The position numbers and the translations under genes are program-made. The notes beneath the pieces were generated by a model. It did no database searches. It saw only the letters and a list, made by a program, of their open reading frames with translations, and was not told the origin of the DNA. From assembly GCF_028767025.1 (NCBI RefSeq), contig NZ_JAJQXX010000001.1, forward strand, positions 1 to 64,000: a stretch of DNA of 64,000 bases, written 5' to 3'. The DNA comes from Blautia sp. XA-2221. GTDB taxonomy: Bacteria; Bacillota; Clostridia; Lachnospirales; Lachnospiraceae. Of the stretch, positions 7,261 through 15,828 are shown in pieces; the stretch's first letter is position 1, and each line of letters starts with the position of its first letter.

Positions 7261-8652
7261 TTATTTAACTGTCTGTAAGAAGTTATATGCGTCATTGATT
7301 CCGTTTACTGCTGCAGTAGAGGACATGGTTGCTCCGGAAACCGCATCGATCTGTGTTCCCTCTCCTGCTGTAGGTGCCTCTTCTTCTGCAGGAGCTTCTG
7401 TTGCTTCAGGCTCTGCGGCCTTAATTCCGGAAGCCTGCTCCAGACACTGAGTTGCCAGATCAATAAATCCGTTTACAGAAATGCTTACGCCTGTTACAGC
7501 GTCAGTTTTGCCTTCTGCGTCAGTGGTAAGGAAAGCAAGAGACTGGTTCTCAATGAGGGCTTCAGCAAGTGCTTCGGCCTGTTCTTTCCATGTAGGACCG
7601 TTCTCGGTCATAGTATATTCGCCGTTTTCAGACATGATACTTTTTTTGGAACCGTCTTCTGTTACAGCGTCCCAGTTTGCTTCTGTGATAGCGCCGTCTT
7701 TTACAGTAAGGGTAACAACTTCAGTGAAGCCGTTGGAATCCGGCTCAGATGTTTTTGCTTCATAGGTTCCGTCAGTAAGTTCTGCGCCTGCAAACGGATC
7801 CTCCTGTGCCGGCTTAAGTCCTGCAGCCTGTTCCATACACTGTGCAGCCAGATCGATAAAGCTGCTTACGGAAATACTTACACCGGATACCGCATCGGTT
7901 TTGCCTTCTGCGTCAGTGGTAAGGAAGGACAGGGACTGATTCTCGATCAGCGCTTTTGCCAGAGATTCAGACTGCTCTTTCCATGTAGGGCCGTCTTCGG
8001 TCATCGTGTATTCGCCGTTTTCAGACATGATACTCTTTTTGGAACCGTCCTCTGTTACAGCGTCCCAGTTGACTTCTGTGATAGCGCCGTCTTTTACAGT
8101 AAGGGAAACAACATCAATAAAGCCGTTGGAATCCGGTCCGGATGTTTTTGCCTCATAGGTTCCGTCTGCAAGCTCTGCTCCTTCCAGGCTGGTCAGGTCT
8201 GTTTCCTGTTTCGCAGATTCTGTTTCTGAACTGCTGTTTTCAGAGTCGGCAGAAACGTCCATTCCCGGAAGGAAAACAGGTGCCTCTGCGCCTTTGAACT
8301 GGTCAAGGAACTCAGGTTCTGTGATCTTGGAGCCAAGTCCGTCAGTTTCTGACTGTTCCACAACCTGAACATCTGTGATTTTGGAAGCGGAGCTGTCAAA
8401 AGCAACATCCATAACAATATCGCCTACATAACCTTTTGTGCGTACAGTTACCAGATAACCGTCAGCTGTTTTTCCTGCTTTTTCAATATTTTCTGCACCG
8501 CTTACATCAAATTCTTCCATAGTTTCTGAGTTTTCGCCGGAAGCGTCTGTGCCTGTACTCAGAGCAAGAGATTTTGAGCCGATGATCACACCGAAAGACA
8601 GTGCGGTCACTACAACCAGTGCCAGAATTCCTTTTACTTCTTTATTTTTCAT
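7261..8652 (-). CDS. rnfG: RnfG-like FMN-binding subunit with two inserted repeat domains
   Basis: A 463-residue protein, more than twice the usual RnfG length. Residues 1-30 are a membrane anchor and 60-125 the first half of the RnfG FMN-binding fold (GYVGDIVMDVAFD, ETDGLGSKI, FLDQFKG). The second half, with the flavinylation motif DAVSGAT (436-442, expected FMN on Thr442), comes only at the C-terminus. Between them lie two near-identical domains (about 159-283 and 290-413), each ending in a motif-like DAVSGVS or DAVTGVS that lacks the GA[ST] signature. The domains resemble stand-alone extracytosolic FMN-binding domains. The DNA of the two copies is also nearly identical, so the duplication is recent or homogenised. 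Confidence 0.85.
   Translation of the reverse strand: MKNKEVKGILALVVVTALSFGVIIGSKSLALSTGTDASGENSETMEEFDVSGAENIEKAGKTADGYLVTVRTKGYVGDIVMDVAFDSSASKITDVQVVEQSETDGLGSKITEPEFLDQFKGAEAPVFLPGMDVSADSENSSSETESAKQETDLTSLEGAELADGTYEAKTSGPDSNGFIDVVSLTVKDGAITEVNWDAVTEDGSKKSIMSENGEYTMTEDGPTWKEQSESLAKALIENQSLSFLTTDAEGKTDAVSGVSISVSSFIDLAAQCMEQAAGLKPAQEDPFAGAELTDGTYEAKTSEPDSNGFTEVVTLTVKDGAITEANWDAVTEDGSKKSIMSENGEYTMTENGPTWKEQAEALAEALIENQSLAFLTTDAEGKTDAVTGVSISVNGFIDLATQCLEQASGIKAAEPEATEAPAEEEAPTAGEGTQIDAVSGATMSSTAAVNGINDAYNFLQTVK
7400..8180 (-). repeat. Tandem intragenic duplication, about 393-bp period
   Basis: The two inserted domains of the RnfG-like protein are encoded by direct repeats offset by about 393 bases. 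Long stretches, for example 7581-7705 against 7979-8103, differ at only a few bases. Confidence 0.85.
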
Positions 8653-8667
8653 GATTTTTCCTCCAAA

Positions 8668-9618
8668 TTAAGCTTTTTTTACTCCGTATACATGTTTTTT
8701 ATAGAGAAGAGACAATGCGCCGCCAAGACAGTTGGCTGTCAGGATTCCGAAACAGATTCCCTCCGGATAAAAACTGAAGATACGAATGGCTGCGGTGATG
8801 ATACCCGCTGTGATCGCGTATAGCAGCCGTCCTTTTCTTGAGGCAAAGGCATAGTCCGTAAGCATGTAGCATGCGCCGAGGATGAGACCGCCGCCAAAAA
8901 GATTCAGGAGAATATCTCCGGTAAATAATCCTGCCGGTCCAAAGATAAAGGTCAGGATCACTACAGTTGCAATATAAGTAAGAGCGGCTTCTGCGTTTAC
9001 GATTCCCATAAAGCACATATAGGCAAATCCTACAAGGAGAAGCAGTTTGCTTGTTTCACCAAGGGCTCCGGGCGTTTCGCCAAGGAACATCTGCAGATAG
9101 CTGTAGCCTGCCTCGCCGCCGTTTTTTACTGTTCCGAGAACAGTGGCAGAAGAAACAGCATCAAAACCAGCAGCAGTCAGTGTACGGGGAGCAACATACT
9201 GCATAACAGCTCCCGGCCATACTACCATGGTAAAAAGACGACCCATCAGCGCCGGGTTGGCAAAGTTGCAGCCGATACCGCCGAACATCTGCTTTACAAC
9301 AAGAATGCTGAAGATTCCGGAAGCGGCAACCACCCACAAAGGAACAGTAACCGGCATATTAAAGGCCAGAAGGATTCCGGTGACAACAGCGCTGAAATCA
9401 TTGGCAGTTACTGGCTTTTTTGTGATCTTCTGCCAGAAATATTCAGTCAGGACACAGACTGTAACAGAAAATCCGGTAATATACAGCGAACGGATCCCGA
9501 AAAAGTAAATGGAACCCAGAAGGGCAGGCATCAGCGAAATCGCAACGTGGAGCATAATATTTCGTGTTGTATTGGCTGTGCGGATATGAGGTCCGGTTAA
9601 GGTTTTTACCTGATTCAT
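8668..9618 (-). CDS. rnfD: RnfD-like membrane flavoprotein subunit
   Basis: A 316-residue integral membrane protein of the RnfD/NqrB family, with the expected length and helices. The covalent FMN attachment motif is visible as DAVSSAT (153-159), with Thr159 the expected phosphoester site. In Rnf complexes RnfD passes electrons across the membrane together with RnfG. The start overlaps the rnfC stop by four bases (ATGA), which implies translational coupling; rnfG follows after 15 bases. ApbE, encoded at 14728, is the expected flavin transferase. Confidence 0.94.
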   Translation of the reverse strand: MNQVKTLTGPHIRTANTTRNIMLHVAISLMPALLGSIYFFGIRSLYITGFSVTVCVLTEYFWQKITKKPVTANDFSAVVTGILLAFNMPVTVPLWVVAASGIFSILVVKQMFGGIGCNFANPALMGRLFTMVVWPGAVMQYVAPRTLTAAGFDAVSSATVLGTVKNGGEAGYSYLQMFLGETPGALGETSKLLLLVGFAYMCFMGIVNAEAALTYIATVVILTFIFGPAGLFTGDILLNLFGGGLILGACYMLTDYAFASRKGRLLYAITAGIITAAIRIFSFYPEGICFGILTANCLGGALSLLYKKHVYGVKKA

Positions 9619-10997
9619 GATTTTTTCACCGCCCTTTCTCTGATTCGCTGTTTCACGATATCTCTGGCTGTGCGGGTACGCACGGAAAGTTCACGTCTTG
9701 CAGGGCAGATATAGGAACAGCAGCCGCAGGCAATACATTCACTTGCATAAAGTTTTTCGCAGAGATCATAGTCTTCTTCAAGGAGAGCAAATTCAATCTT
9801 GTATGGAACAAGGCCTGCAGGACACACGCTTTCGCATCCGGAACAGCGGATACAGGGCTGTTCTTCAAATCCCGGTTCCGGAAGGACCAGGATTCCGGAA
9901 GTATTTTTTGTAACATGGAAAAGCTCTGTTTCGCCATTCCAGTTATTTGCCACACAGGGACCGGTCATAGGACCGCCTGCAATTACACGGTTTTCAGAAA
10001 CAGTAACTCCGCCGCAAAGCTGGATCAGCTCTCTGGCTGAGGTTCCAACAGGAACAAGGAAGTTTCCGGGATTTTTTACCGCGCCGGTCACAGTGACGAT
10101 TCTGCGGGTAAGAGGATGTCCTCCAAGAAGCATATCTGCTGCTGCTTTGGCGGTGCTTACATTGGAAACGATCACTCCTGAATCAGCCGGAAGACCTCCC
10201 ATGGGAACCTCGCGGTCAAGAACTGCCTGGATAAGCTGGCGTTCTCCGCCCTGTGGATATTTTGTAGGAAGAACTTTGATCTTTATATTTTCCTCTGGAC
10301 CCATCAGACCGGAACCAGTCATTTCAGCCAGAACTTTATTAAGATTTTCCGCAGCCAGAGGCTTGTTGTCTTCCAGGCACACATAAGCGCTGGATGCGCC
10401 GCTTGCTTTGAGAAGAATACGGACACCGTTTAACAGGGCATATCCGTTTTCCAGCATAAGACGGTAATCGCAGGTGAGGAAAGGTTCACATTCTGCACCG
10501 TTGATCAGAAGATCTGTGATCGTTTTGTCAGTTTCGTATTTTTTGTGGGTGGGAAAGCCTGCGCCGCCCATTCCTGTGAGACCGCCGTCACGGATTCCTG
10601 AAAGGATTTCCTGTCTGGAGATTTTGCTGATATCAGCAGCCCCTTTATAATAGGAAACTTCTGTGTTTATTTCCGGATCAGTTTCTTTCTGTACAATACA
10701 TGCCATGATGCTGCGCCCCTGCTCCTGAATCTCTTTGATCTCAAGAACTTTACCGCTTACACTGGCGTGAAGGGGAGCGACCATGAACGCTTCCGGTTTC
10801 CCGATCAGCTGACCCTCTTTTATATGATCTCCGGGACTGACAAGAAAGCTGCACTTTCCTCCAAAGGACTGTTCCGCAAGGATTGTAACAGTTTCCGGAC
10901 AGTAAGGCTGTACGGCAGAATCCATGGACAGAGCCTTGTCAAAGCCGTCTGTAGGATGTACGCCGCCGGGGAATACAGATTTTTTTCGTTTCTGCAT
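9615..10997 (-). CDS. rnfC: RnfC-like NADH-oxidising iron-sulfur subunit
   Basis: A 460-residue cytosolic subunit with normal RnfC layout: an N-terminal barrel-sandwich region (about 20-110), the Rossmann-like NADH/FMN domain with GLTGMGGAGFPTHKKY (about 140-155), a SLBB-type segment, and two C-terminal [4Fe-4S] motifs (CIRCSGCESVC and CIACGCCSYIC). It should pass electrons between NADH and the membrane subunits. AAAGGAGG precedes the ATG. It is the first gene of a four-gene operon that lacks rnfA and rnfB; RnfB normally connects ferredoxin to the complex, so electron input or output here must differ from classical Rnf. Confidence 0.95.
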   Translation of the reverse strand: MQKRKKSVFPGGVHPTDGFDKALSMDSAVQPYCPETVTILAEQSFGGKCSFLVSPGDHIKEGQLIGKPEAFMVAPLHASVSGKVLEIKEIQEQGRSIMACIVQKETDPEINTEVSYYKGAADISKISRQEILSGIRDGGLTGMGGAGFPTHKKYETDKTITDLLINGAECEPFLTCDYRLMLENGYALLNGVRILLKASGASSAYVCLEDNKPLAAENLNKVLAEMTGSGLMGPEENIKIKVLPTKYPQGGERQLIQAVLDREVPMGGLPADSGVIVSNVSTAKAAADMLLGGHPLTRRIVTVTGAVKNPGNFLVPVGTSARELIQLCGGVTVSENRVIAGGPMTGPCVANNWNGETELFHVTKNTSGILVLPEPGFEEQPCIRCSGCESVCPAGLVPYKIEFALLEEDYDLCEKLYASECIACGCCSYICPARRELSVRTRTARDIVKQRIRERAVKKS

Positions 10998-11057
10998 ATC
11001 CTGACCTCCTTTATTTTTTGATAGTTCATTATTGTTAAATAGTTCACATGCCGAATC

Positions 11058-11086
11058 AGCATACCATATGAATAGGAATTACGCAA
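11058..11086 (-). promoter_or_regulatory. Candidate promoter of the Rnf-like operon
   Basis: On the minus strand TTGCGT (11081-11086), a 17-base spacer and TATGCT (11058-11063), preceded by TG as an extended -10. Confidence 0.5.
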
Positions 11087-11128
11087 GAAAGATTTTACAA
11101 AATTATCTGTAAAAATTTTCTTCTGGAA

Positions 11129-11158
11129 TTTACTATGTGCAGTCTTTTGTGATAAGAT
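11129..11158 (+). promoter_or_regulatory. Candidate promoter of the DUF6472-glycosylase genes
   Basis: TTTACT (11129-11134), an 18-base spacer and TAAGAT (11153-11158), divergent from the Rnf-like promoter. Confidence 0.4.
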
Positions 11159-11240
11159 GCATAAGAAAACATAAAAAATAAATTTCAGTATATCAGATGA
11201 ATGAATAGATACTATTTTTGAAAAAAGGAGGCAGATAACA

Positions 11241-11420
11241 GTGAAGTCAGCAGGCTGTGATTATTGTGCAAATTATGTTTATGATGATGAAACAGAAACT
11301 TACTACTGTGATGTAAATCTGGATGAAGACGAATACTACCGGTTTCTTACAGGAAATATGAAAGAATGTCCTTATTACCGCAACGGGGATGAGTACAGGG
11401 TTGTGCGTCATCAGATGTAA
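11241..11420 (+). CDS. DUF6472-type small cysteine protein
   Basis: A 59-residue protein starting at GTG 11241, seven to ten bases after AAAGGAGG. It has CDYC near the N-terminus, YYCD in the middle and KECPYY later, a spacing that suggests a small zinc-binding fold, and ends in a basic EYRVVRHQM tail. It matches my recollection of the DUF6472 family, a small conserved Lachnospiraceae protein of unknown function. It lies 43 bases before the DNA glycosylase gene and is probably co-transcribed with it. Confidence 0.8.
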   Translation: MKSAGCDYCANYVYDDETETYYCDVNLDEDEYYRFLTGNMKECPYYRNGDEYRVVRHQM

Positions 11421-11463
11421 AGGACAGAAGAAAACCAAAGAAAAAGAGAATGGAGATTTTTAA

Positions 11464-12282
11464 ATGGTAACAATGGAACTGGATAATTTCAGCCTGGAAC
11501 AGATCTGTGATTCCGGACAGTGTTTTCGCATGAAGAAAACAGGGGAGTATACCTACTCTCTGGTGGCAGGGAATCAGTATCTGGAGATTTCTCAGAAGGG
11601 AAGTATTGTGGATTTTAATTGCAGCGATACAGAACTGATCTGTTTCTGGGTTCCTTATTTTGATCTGGATGCAGATTACAGCGCTTACATAGAAAAAGTA
11701 AATCCACGGGATAAATATTTAAGCGCGGCAGCGGCTCATGGAAGCGGGATCAGAATCCTCCAGCAGGATCTGTGGGAAATGATCGTTACATTTCTGATCT
11801 CTCAGCAGAATAATATTTCAAGGATCCGGGGCTGTATTGAAAGGCTGTGCGCCCGATACGGAGAAAAAAGGATTTCCGGAAACGGAGTGGAATATTATGG
11901 TTTTCCTGCTCCCGAGGTTCTGGCGCAGGCTACAGAACAGGAGCTGAGAGAACTGGGGTTGGGATATCGTGCAAGGTATATTGCGGAAACGGCCCGAACC
12001 ATTGTAAAGGGAGAAATTTCACTGGAAAAAATCTACAGGATGCGTTATTATAATCGTGCAAAGAATGAACTGATGAAGCTCTGTGGCGTGGGAGAAAAGG
12101 TGGCGGACTGTATCTGTCTTTTTGCCCTTCATCACATGGACGCTTTTCCTGTGGATACTCATATCAGGCAGGTTCTGGACGAACATTATAAGAGAGGATT
12201 TCCGAACCGCAGGTACCATGGGATCAGAGGTATTATGCAGCAGTATATTTTTTATTATGAACTGACAGAAGGGAGAAGGTAA
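11464..12282 (+). CDS. OGG1-type 8-oxoguanine DNA glycosylase
   Basis: Base-excision repair enzyme that removes 8-oxoguanine and cleaves the strand by beta-elimination. The 272-residue product has an N-terminal OGG domain (FSLEQICDSGQCFRM matches the family signature) and the helix-hairpin-helix/GPD core. LCGVGEKVADC contains the catalytic Lys212, and PVDTHI contains the catalytic Asp231. SQQNNISRIRG is also typical. It starts at ATG 11464 (an ATG at 11473 is an alternative). The VOC-family gene begins one base after its stop, which suggests coupled translation. Confidence 0.93.
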   Translation: MVTMELDNFSLEQICDSGQCFRMKKTGEYTYSLVAGNQYLEISQKGSIVDFNCSDTELICFWVPYFDLDADYSAYIEKVNPRDKYLSAAAAHGSGIRILQQDLWEMIVTFLISQQNNISRIRGCIERLCARYGEKRISGNGVEYYGFPAPEVLAQATEQELRELGLGYRARYIAETARTIVKGEISLEKIYRMRYYNRAKNELMKLCGVGEKVADCICLFALHHMDAFPVDTHIRQVLDEHYKRGFPNRRYHGIRGIMQQYIFYYELTEGRR

Positions 12283-12283
12283 T

Positions 12284-12655
12284 ATGAATTTTCAGTTTGC
12301 ACACTATAATTATAATGTGATCGACCTGGACAGATCTATCAGATTTTATGAGGAGGCTCTCGGGCTGAAAGAGATCAGACGTAAAGAAGCTGAGGACGGA
12401 AGCTTTATCCTTGTGTATCTTGGAGACGGAACAACGGGATTTGAGCTGGAGCTTACATGGCTTCGTGACTGGGAAAAGGATCATTACAATCTGGGAGATA
12501 ATGAGATCCATCTTGCCTTTACTGTGGATGACATGGAGGCTGCTCATAAAAAACATCAGGAAATGGGATGTATCTGTTTTGAAAATCCTGCTATGGGTAT
12601 TTATTTCATCAATGATCCGGATGGATACTGGCTTGAGATCGTTCCGGCAAAATAA
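12284..12655 (+). CDS. VOC-family glyoxalase I-like protein
   Basis: A 123-residue protein of the vicinal-oxygen-chelate fold with two beta-alpha-beta-beta-beta modules. Possible metal ligands are His7, a Glu in FELEL near residue 52, a His in IHLAF near 85 and Glu118 in WLEIV, the pattern of lactoylglutathione lyase (GloA). Whether it detoxifies methylglyoxal or acts on another substrate is not certain from sequence. It follows the glycosylase directly; the pairing would fit a damage-response unit. Confidence 0.85.
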   Translation: MNFQFAHYNYNVIDLDRSIRFYEEALGLKEIRRKEAEDGSFILVYLGDGTTGFELELTWLRDWEKDHYNLGDNEIHLAFTVDDMEAAHKKHQEMGCICFENPAMGIYFINDPDGYWLEIVPAK

Positions 12656-12663
12656 TACAGAAA

Positions 12664-12704
12664 AACAGGCAGCCTGCATAACAGCGGACTGCCTGTTAGA
12701 TTTT
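12664..12704. terminator. Terminator between VOC and XRE genes
   Basis: AACAGGCAG (12664-12672) pairs with CTGCCTGTT (12689-12697), followed by AGATTTTT. The minus-strand flank is also T-rich, so it may serve both convergent genes. Confidence 0.85.
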
Positions 12705-12917
12705 TCAGACCTTTTCCTTTCGGTCGCTGCGCCCCACAAGATAATCAAGGCTGATATTATAATAATCCGCCAGGCGGATGAGCATTTCTACAGGAATATC
12801 TCTGGAGCCTGTTTCATAATGTGAATAAGATCTCTGACTGATATGGAGAATTTCGCCGATCTGCTTCTGAGACAGATCAGAATCTATACGCAAATCCTGA
12901 ATTCGCTGAAATTTCAT
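12705..12917 (-). CDS. Small XRE-family HTH regulator
   Basis: A 70-residue protein that is only a Cro/CI-type helix-turn-helix: RIDSDLSQKQIGEILHISQ covers helices 2-3, followed by SYSHYETGSRDIP, and it ends in a short basic tail. There is no effector domain. A GGAGG site precedes the ATG on the minus strand. It is monocistronic; targets are unknown. Confidence 0.88.
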   Translation of the reverse strand: MKFQRIQDLRIDSDLSQKQIGEILHISQRSYSHYETGSRDIPVEMLIRLADYYNISLDYLVGRSDRKEKV

Positions 12918-13127
12918 GCAAATACCTCCTTTTGCAAAAAGTATAGGTCGGAACGCTCCGTGCTATTCGGATTTGGAACGAAATGGACTATACAGAAAAA
13001 AGAGGGCATAATTGTGGGAAAGTGCGTAAACGACCGGTAAGTATAATGAAATGGATGGAAAGTACAAGGGTACGGTTTGCTTTATTCATAGTAACCTGTA
13101 AACTGTGAAGGATATGGAGTATAAGAA

Positions 13128-13156
13128 TTGTATTTTGAACAGGATATGATTATAAT
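13128..13156 (+). promoter_or_regulatory. Candidate promoter for VanZ-phosphatase gene
   Basis: TTGTAT (13128-13133), a 17-base spacer and a perfect TATAAT (13151-13156), 30 bases before the start codon. Confidence 0.6.
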
Positions 13157-13185
13157 AGGCACAAAGATTTTATTTTGAAGGAGAT

Positions 13186-14700
13186 ATGAAAATGGAATAT
13201 GCAGTTTCGGTTATCAAAAATGTTCTGGGAGCGCTTTATCAGACCAGCGGCGCTTCTCTGATCATTGCAGTGCTGTTTATGAGTGTATATATGAGGATCA
13301 GGAGAAAGAGTACAGGCGCTGTGATCCGGGAGTGGGTAAATGAATTTCGCAGCAGCAGTCAGTTTCGCCGGGAATTTCTGCTGGTATTTTATGTGTGCAT
13401 GATGCTTTTCAGGACCCTGCTGTGCAGACCGATATGGGGGAATCCTCTGGACAGTGTTCTGGGGATCTGGGGAGCTCAGAATGCAGACGGAGCTGTTTAC
13501 ACAGAAAATATTGAGAATCTGATCCTTTTTGTTCCGTTTATGATTCTTTTATACTGGGCGGAAGAGAAAAGAGAAGACAGGAGAAAAATGCCTGTACAGA
13601 CAGTTCTTCTGAAAAGTCTGTGGATCAGCTTTGTTGTTTCGCTGTTTATTGAAGGATGCCAGCTGTTTCTGAAGATTGGGACTTTCCAGCTTACAGACCT
13701 TGTGTTTAACAGTCTGGGAGGACTTCTGGGAGGACTGATCTACTGGGGATTTGACCGCAGCCGGAAATATATCTCAGAAAATGTGAAAAAGCTGGGCGGC
13801 TGGGATGTTGAGCCCTGGAAAGCTCCAGAGGTTGAAACGGCTGAACATACTTCTGCCGTGTCCGGAACTATGGCGGAAACCTCAGAAGAGCCGCAAAAAG
13901 AAGAAAAAAGCAGTGTGAACTATGAAAGTATTGAACTTCTGGTCCGTCAGGCAGGCGAAATGCTTTATAAGGCCAGACCGGTCCGGGAAAATATCCATAA
14001 AAAAGAAGGATTTGCCAATTTCTGCACGGATTTTGACACAGCTATCCAGAAATTTTTAATTGAAGGTCTGGAAAAGATCCTTCCCGGCGCTGCATTTTTT
14101 GGCGAGGAGGATACCGAGGGCAATCAGGGAGCAGATGCCTGCGGTGAATATACGTTTTATATTGATCCCATAGACGGAACAACAAACTTTATGTTTGGCT
14201 ACCATCACAGCTGTGTTTCTGTGGGACTTGCTCATAAGGGCAGGATGATCGCAGGATTTGTGTATAATCCTTATGTGGACGAAATGTATAAGGGGATCCG
14301 CGGTCAGGGAAGCTGGCTGAACGGACAGAAGCTTGAAATGGAAAATATTTCTGTTGCTGAGGGGATTGTGGCTTTTGGATGCGCAAGATATAATGAGGAC
14401 GGAGCAGACAGCTTTTTCCGCGCAGTAAAGGAACTGTATATGAAGAGCCTCAGCATCAGAAACGGCGGTTCCTCAGCCCTTGACATTTGCAGGATCGCAT
14501 CCGGAAACAATGCGGTATATCTGGAAATGAAGCTTCAGCCCTATGATTTTGCGGCAGCATCTTTGATCCTTGAGGAAGCAGGAGGCGTGATCAGACAGTT
14601 TGACGGAACTCCGGTTACTCTGGACGGTCCGTGTTCTGTTGTGGCAGGTACCGGAAAAGCCTGTGAGGAAACACAGGAGATCATAAAAAGCTGCAGATAA
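13186..14700 (+). CDS. VanZ-like / inositol monophosphatase fusion protein
   Basis: A 504-residue two-domain protein. Residues 20-200 are a VanZ-like membrane domain (ENIENLILFVPF, IEGCQLFLKIGTFQLTDLVFN, GGLLGG). A charged linker (about 205-245) leads to a complete inositol-monophosphatase domain with metal-binding motifs GEED (306-309), DPIDGTTN (327-334) and YDFAAA (453-458, WDxAAG in most members). The phosphatase half probably hydrolyses a phosphorylated sugar or polyol on the cytosolic face. The fusion is in one uninterrupted frame with an AAGGAG site at the N-terminus and no internal ribosome binding site that I noticed. ApbE follows 27 bases later. Confidence 0.9.
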   Translation: MKMEYAVSVIKNVLGALYQTSGASLIIAVLFMSVYMRIRRKSTGAVIREWVNEFRSSSQFRREFLLVFYVCMMLFRTLLCRPIWGNPLDSVLGIWGAQNADGAVYTENIENLILFVPFMILLYWAEEKREDRRKMPVQTVLLKSLWISFVVSLFIEGCQLFLKIGTFQLTDLVFNSLGGLLGGLIYWGFDRSRKYISENVKKLGGWDVEPWKAPEVETAEHTSAVSGTMAETSEEPQKEEKSSVNYESIELLVRQAGEMLYKARPVRENIHKKEGFANFCTDFDTAIQKFLIEGLEKILPGAAFFGEEDTEGNQGADACGEYTFYIDPIDGTTNFMFGYHHSCVSVGLAHKGRMIAGFVYNPYVDEMYKGIRGQGSWLNGQKLEMENISVAEGIVAFGCARYNEDGADSFFRAVKELYMKSLSIRNGGSSALDICRIASGNNAVYLEMKLQPYDFAAASLILEEAGGVIRQFDGTPVTLDGPCSVVAGTGKACEETQEIIKSCR

Positions 14701-14727
14701 AAGATTTTGACAGGATATGGTGAATGA

Positions 14728-15768
14728 ATGGCGAAAATACATAAAATTCTTACGGGAATTACCCTTTGCGGAATCATCAGTGCAGGGACTGTGCTGTATC
14801 CGGTGTGGGCCGGCGCAAAAACAGAAAAATATACGGATACAGATTTTGTCATGAATACAGTGGTTTCTGAAACTTTGTATACAACAGGAAAAAATCTGAA
14901 TCCTTCTGTGGGAGAGCTTCTGAAAAATACAGAAGAGAACCTTCTTTCCTGGACAGAAGAAAATTCCCAGATTGCAGCTTTGAATGCCGCAGAAGGGAAA
15001 ACTATGGAAGTTTCTGATGAACTGGCAGGGTATCTGGAAAAAATACAGAAGCTTTCGGTGGATTCGGACGGAGCGTTTGACCCCACCATTGGAAAAATCA
15101 TCCGCTTGTGGGATATTGGAGGAGAAAACGCCGGAATACCTGAGCAGGAGGAACTGGATAAGCTGCTTAAAGAAACCGGTTATGAAAAACTTGAGCTGGA
15201 TGGAAATAAAGTGACCTTAAAAGACGGAGCGACTCTGGATCTGGGAGCAGCAGGAAAGGGAATCGGATGTGACCTTGTGATGGAGCTGCTGAAAAAAGAG
15301 AAAGAGGTTTCAGGTATGATCCTGAATCTTGGGGGCAGCAGCGTCATGGCATATGGAGAAAAGCCGGATCAGTCTGACTGGCGGGTTGCAGTAAAAGACC
15401 CCAGAGATCCGGAAGGAGAGTATCTGGGAGCGATCACGTTAAAAGGTGGAGAATTTCTTTCTACCTCAGGCGATTATGAAAGATATTTTATGGAAGATGG
15501 AAAAAGATATCATCATATTCTGGATCCGGAAACCGGATATCCGGTGTGGAACGGACTGACAGCAGTTACTGTAGTCTGCGACAGCGGGATTCTGGCAGAC
15601 GGCCTTTCCACCGCCTGTTTTGTGCTGGGAAAAGAGAAAGCCCTTCCGCTTCTGGAAAAATACGGAGCAGATGCTCTGTTTGCAGATGAGGAGCATAAGG
15701 TGTATCTTACAGAAGGCATGGAAGAGCGTTTTGAACTGATGAAAAATACATATAAGGTACAGAAATAA
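14728..15768 (+). CDS. apbE: FAD:protein FMN transferase
   Basis: A 346-residue ApbE protein that moves FMN from FAD onto Ser/Thr of extracytosolic flavoproteins, using Mg2+. An N-terminal hydrophobic segment (about 5-30) acts as signal or anchor; the cleavage region lacks a clear lipobox Cys. Family motifs present are DPTIGKIIRLWDIGG, LGAAGKGIGCD, LGGSS, and TSGDYERYF followed by HHILDPETGYP. RnfD and RnfG of the operon at 6475-10997 carry the target motifs, so they are the likely substrates. The distance of about 4 kb and the opposite orientation mean it is not in their operon. Confidence 0.95.
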   Translation: MAKIHKILTGITLCGIISAGTVLYPVWAGAKTEKYTDTDFVMNTVVSETLYTTGKNLNPSVGELLKNTEENLLSWTEENSQIAALNAAEGKTMEVSDELAGYLEKIQKLSVDSDGAFDPTIGKIIRLWDIGGENAGIPEQEELDKLLKETGYEKLELDGNKVTLKDGATLDLGAAGKGIGCDLVMELLKKEKEVSGMILNLGGSSVMAYGEKPDQSDWRVAVKDPRDPEGEYLGAITLKGGEFLSTSGDYERYFMEDGKRYHHILDPETGYPVWNGLTAVTVVCDSGILADGLSTACFVLGKEKALPLLEKYGADALFADEEHKVYLTEGMEERFELMKNTYKVQK

Positions 15769-15788
15769 AATATTGGACTGGTGTAAGG

Positions 15789-15828
15789 GAAGTGACTTAA
15801 AGATGAATTCTTTTTGTCACTTCTTTTG
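15789..15828 (+). terminator. Terminator after apbE, inside the Gx gene 3' end
   Basis: GAAGTGAC (15789-15796) pairs with GTCACTTC (15816-15823), followed by TTTTG. It overlaps the last codons of the convergent gene. Confidence 0.75.
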
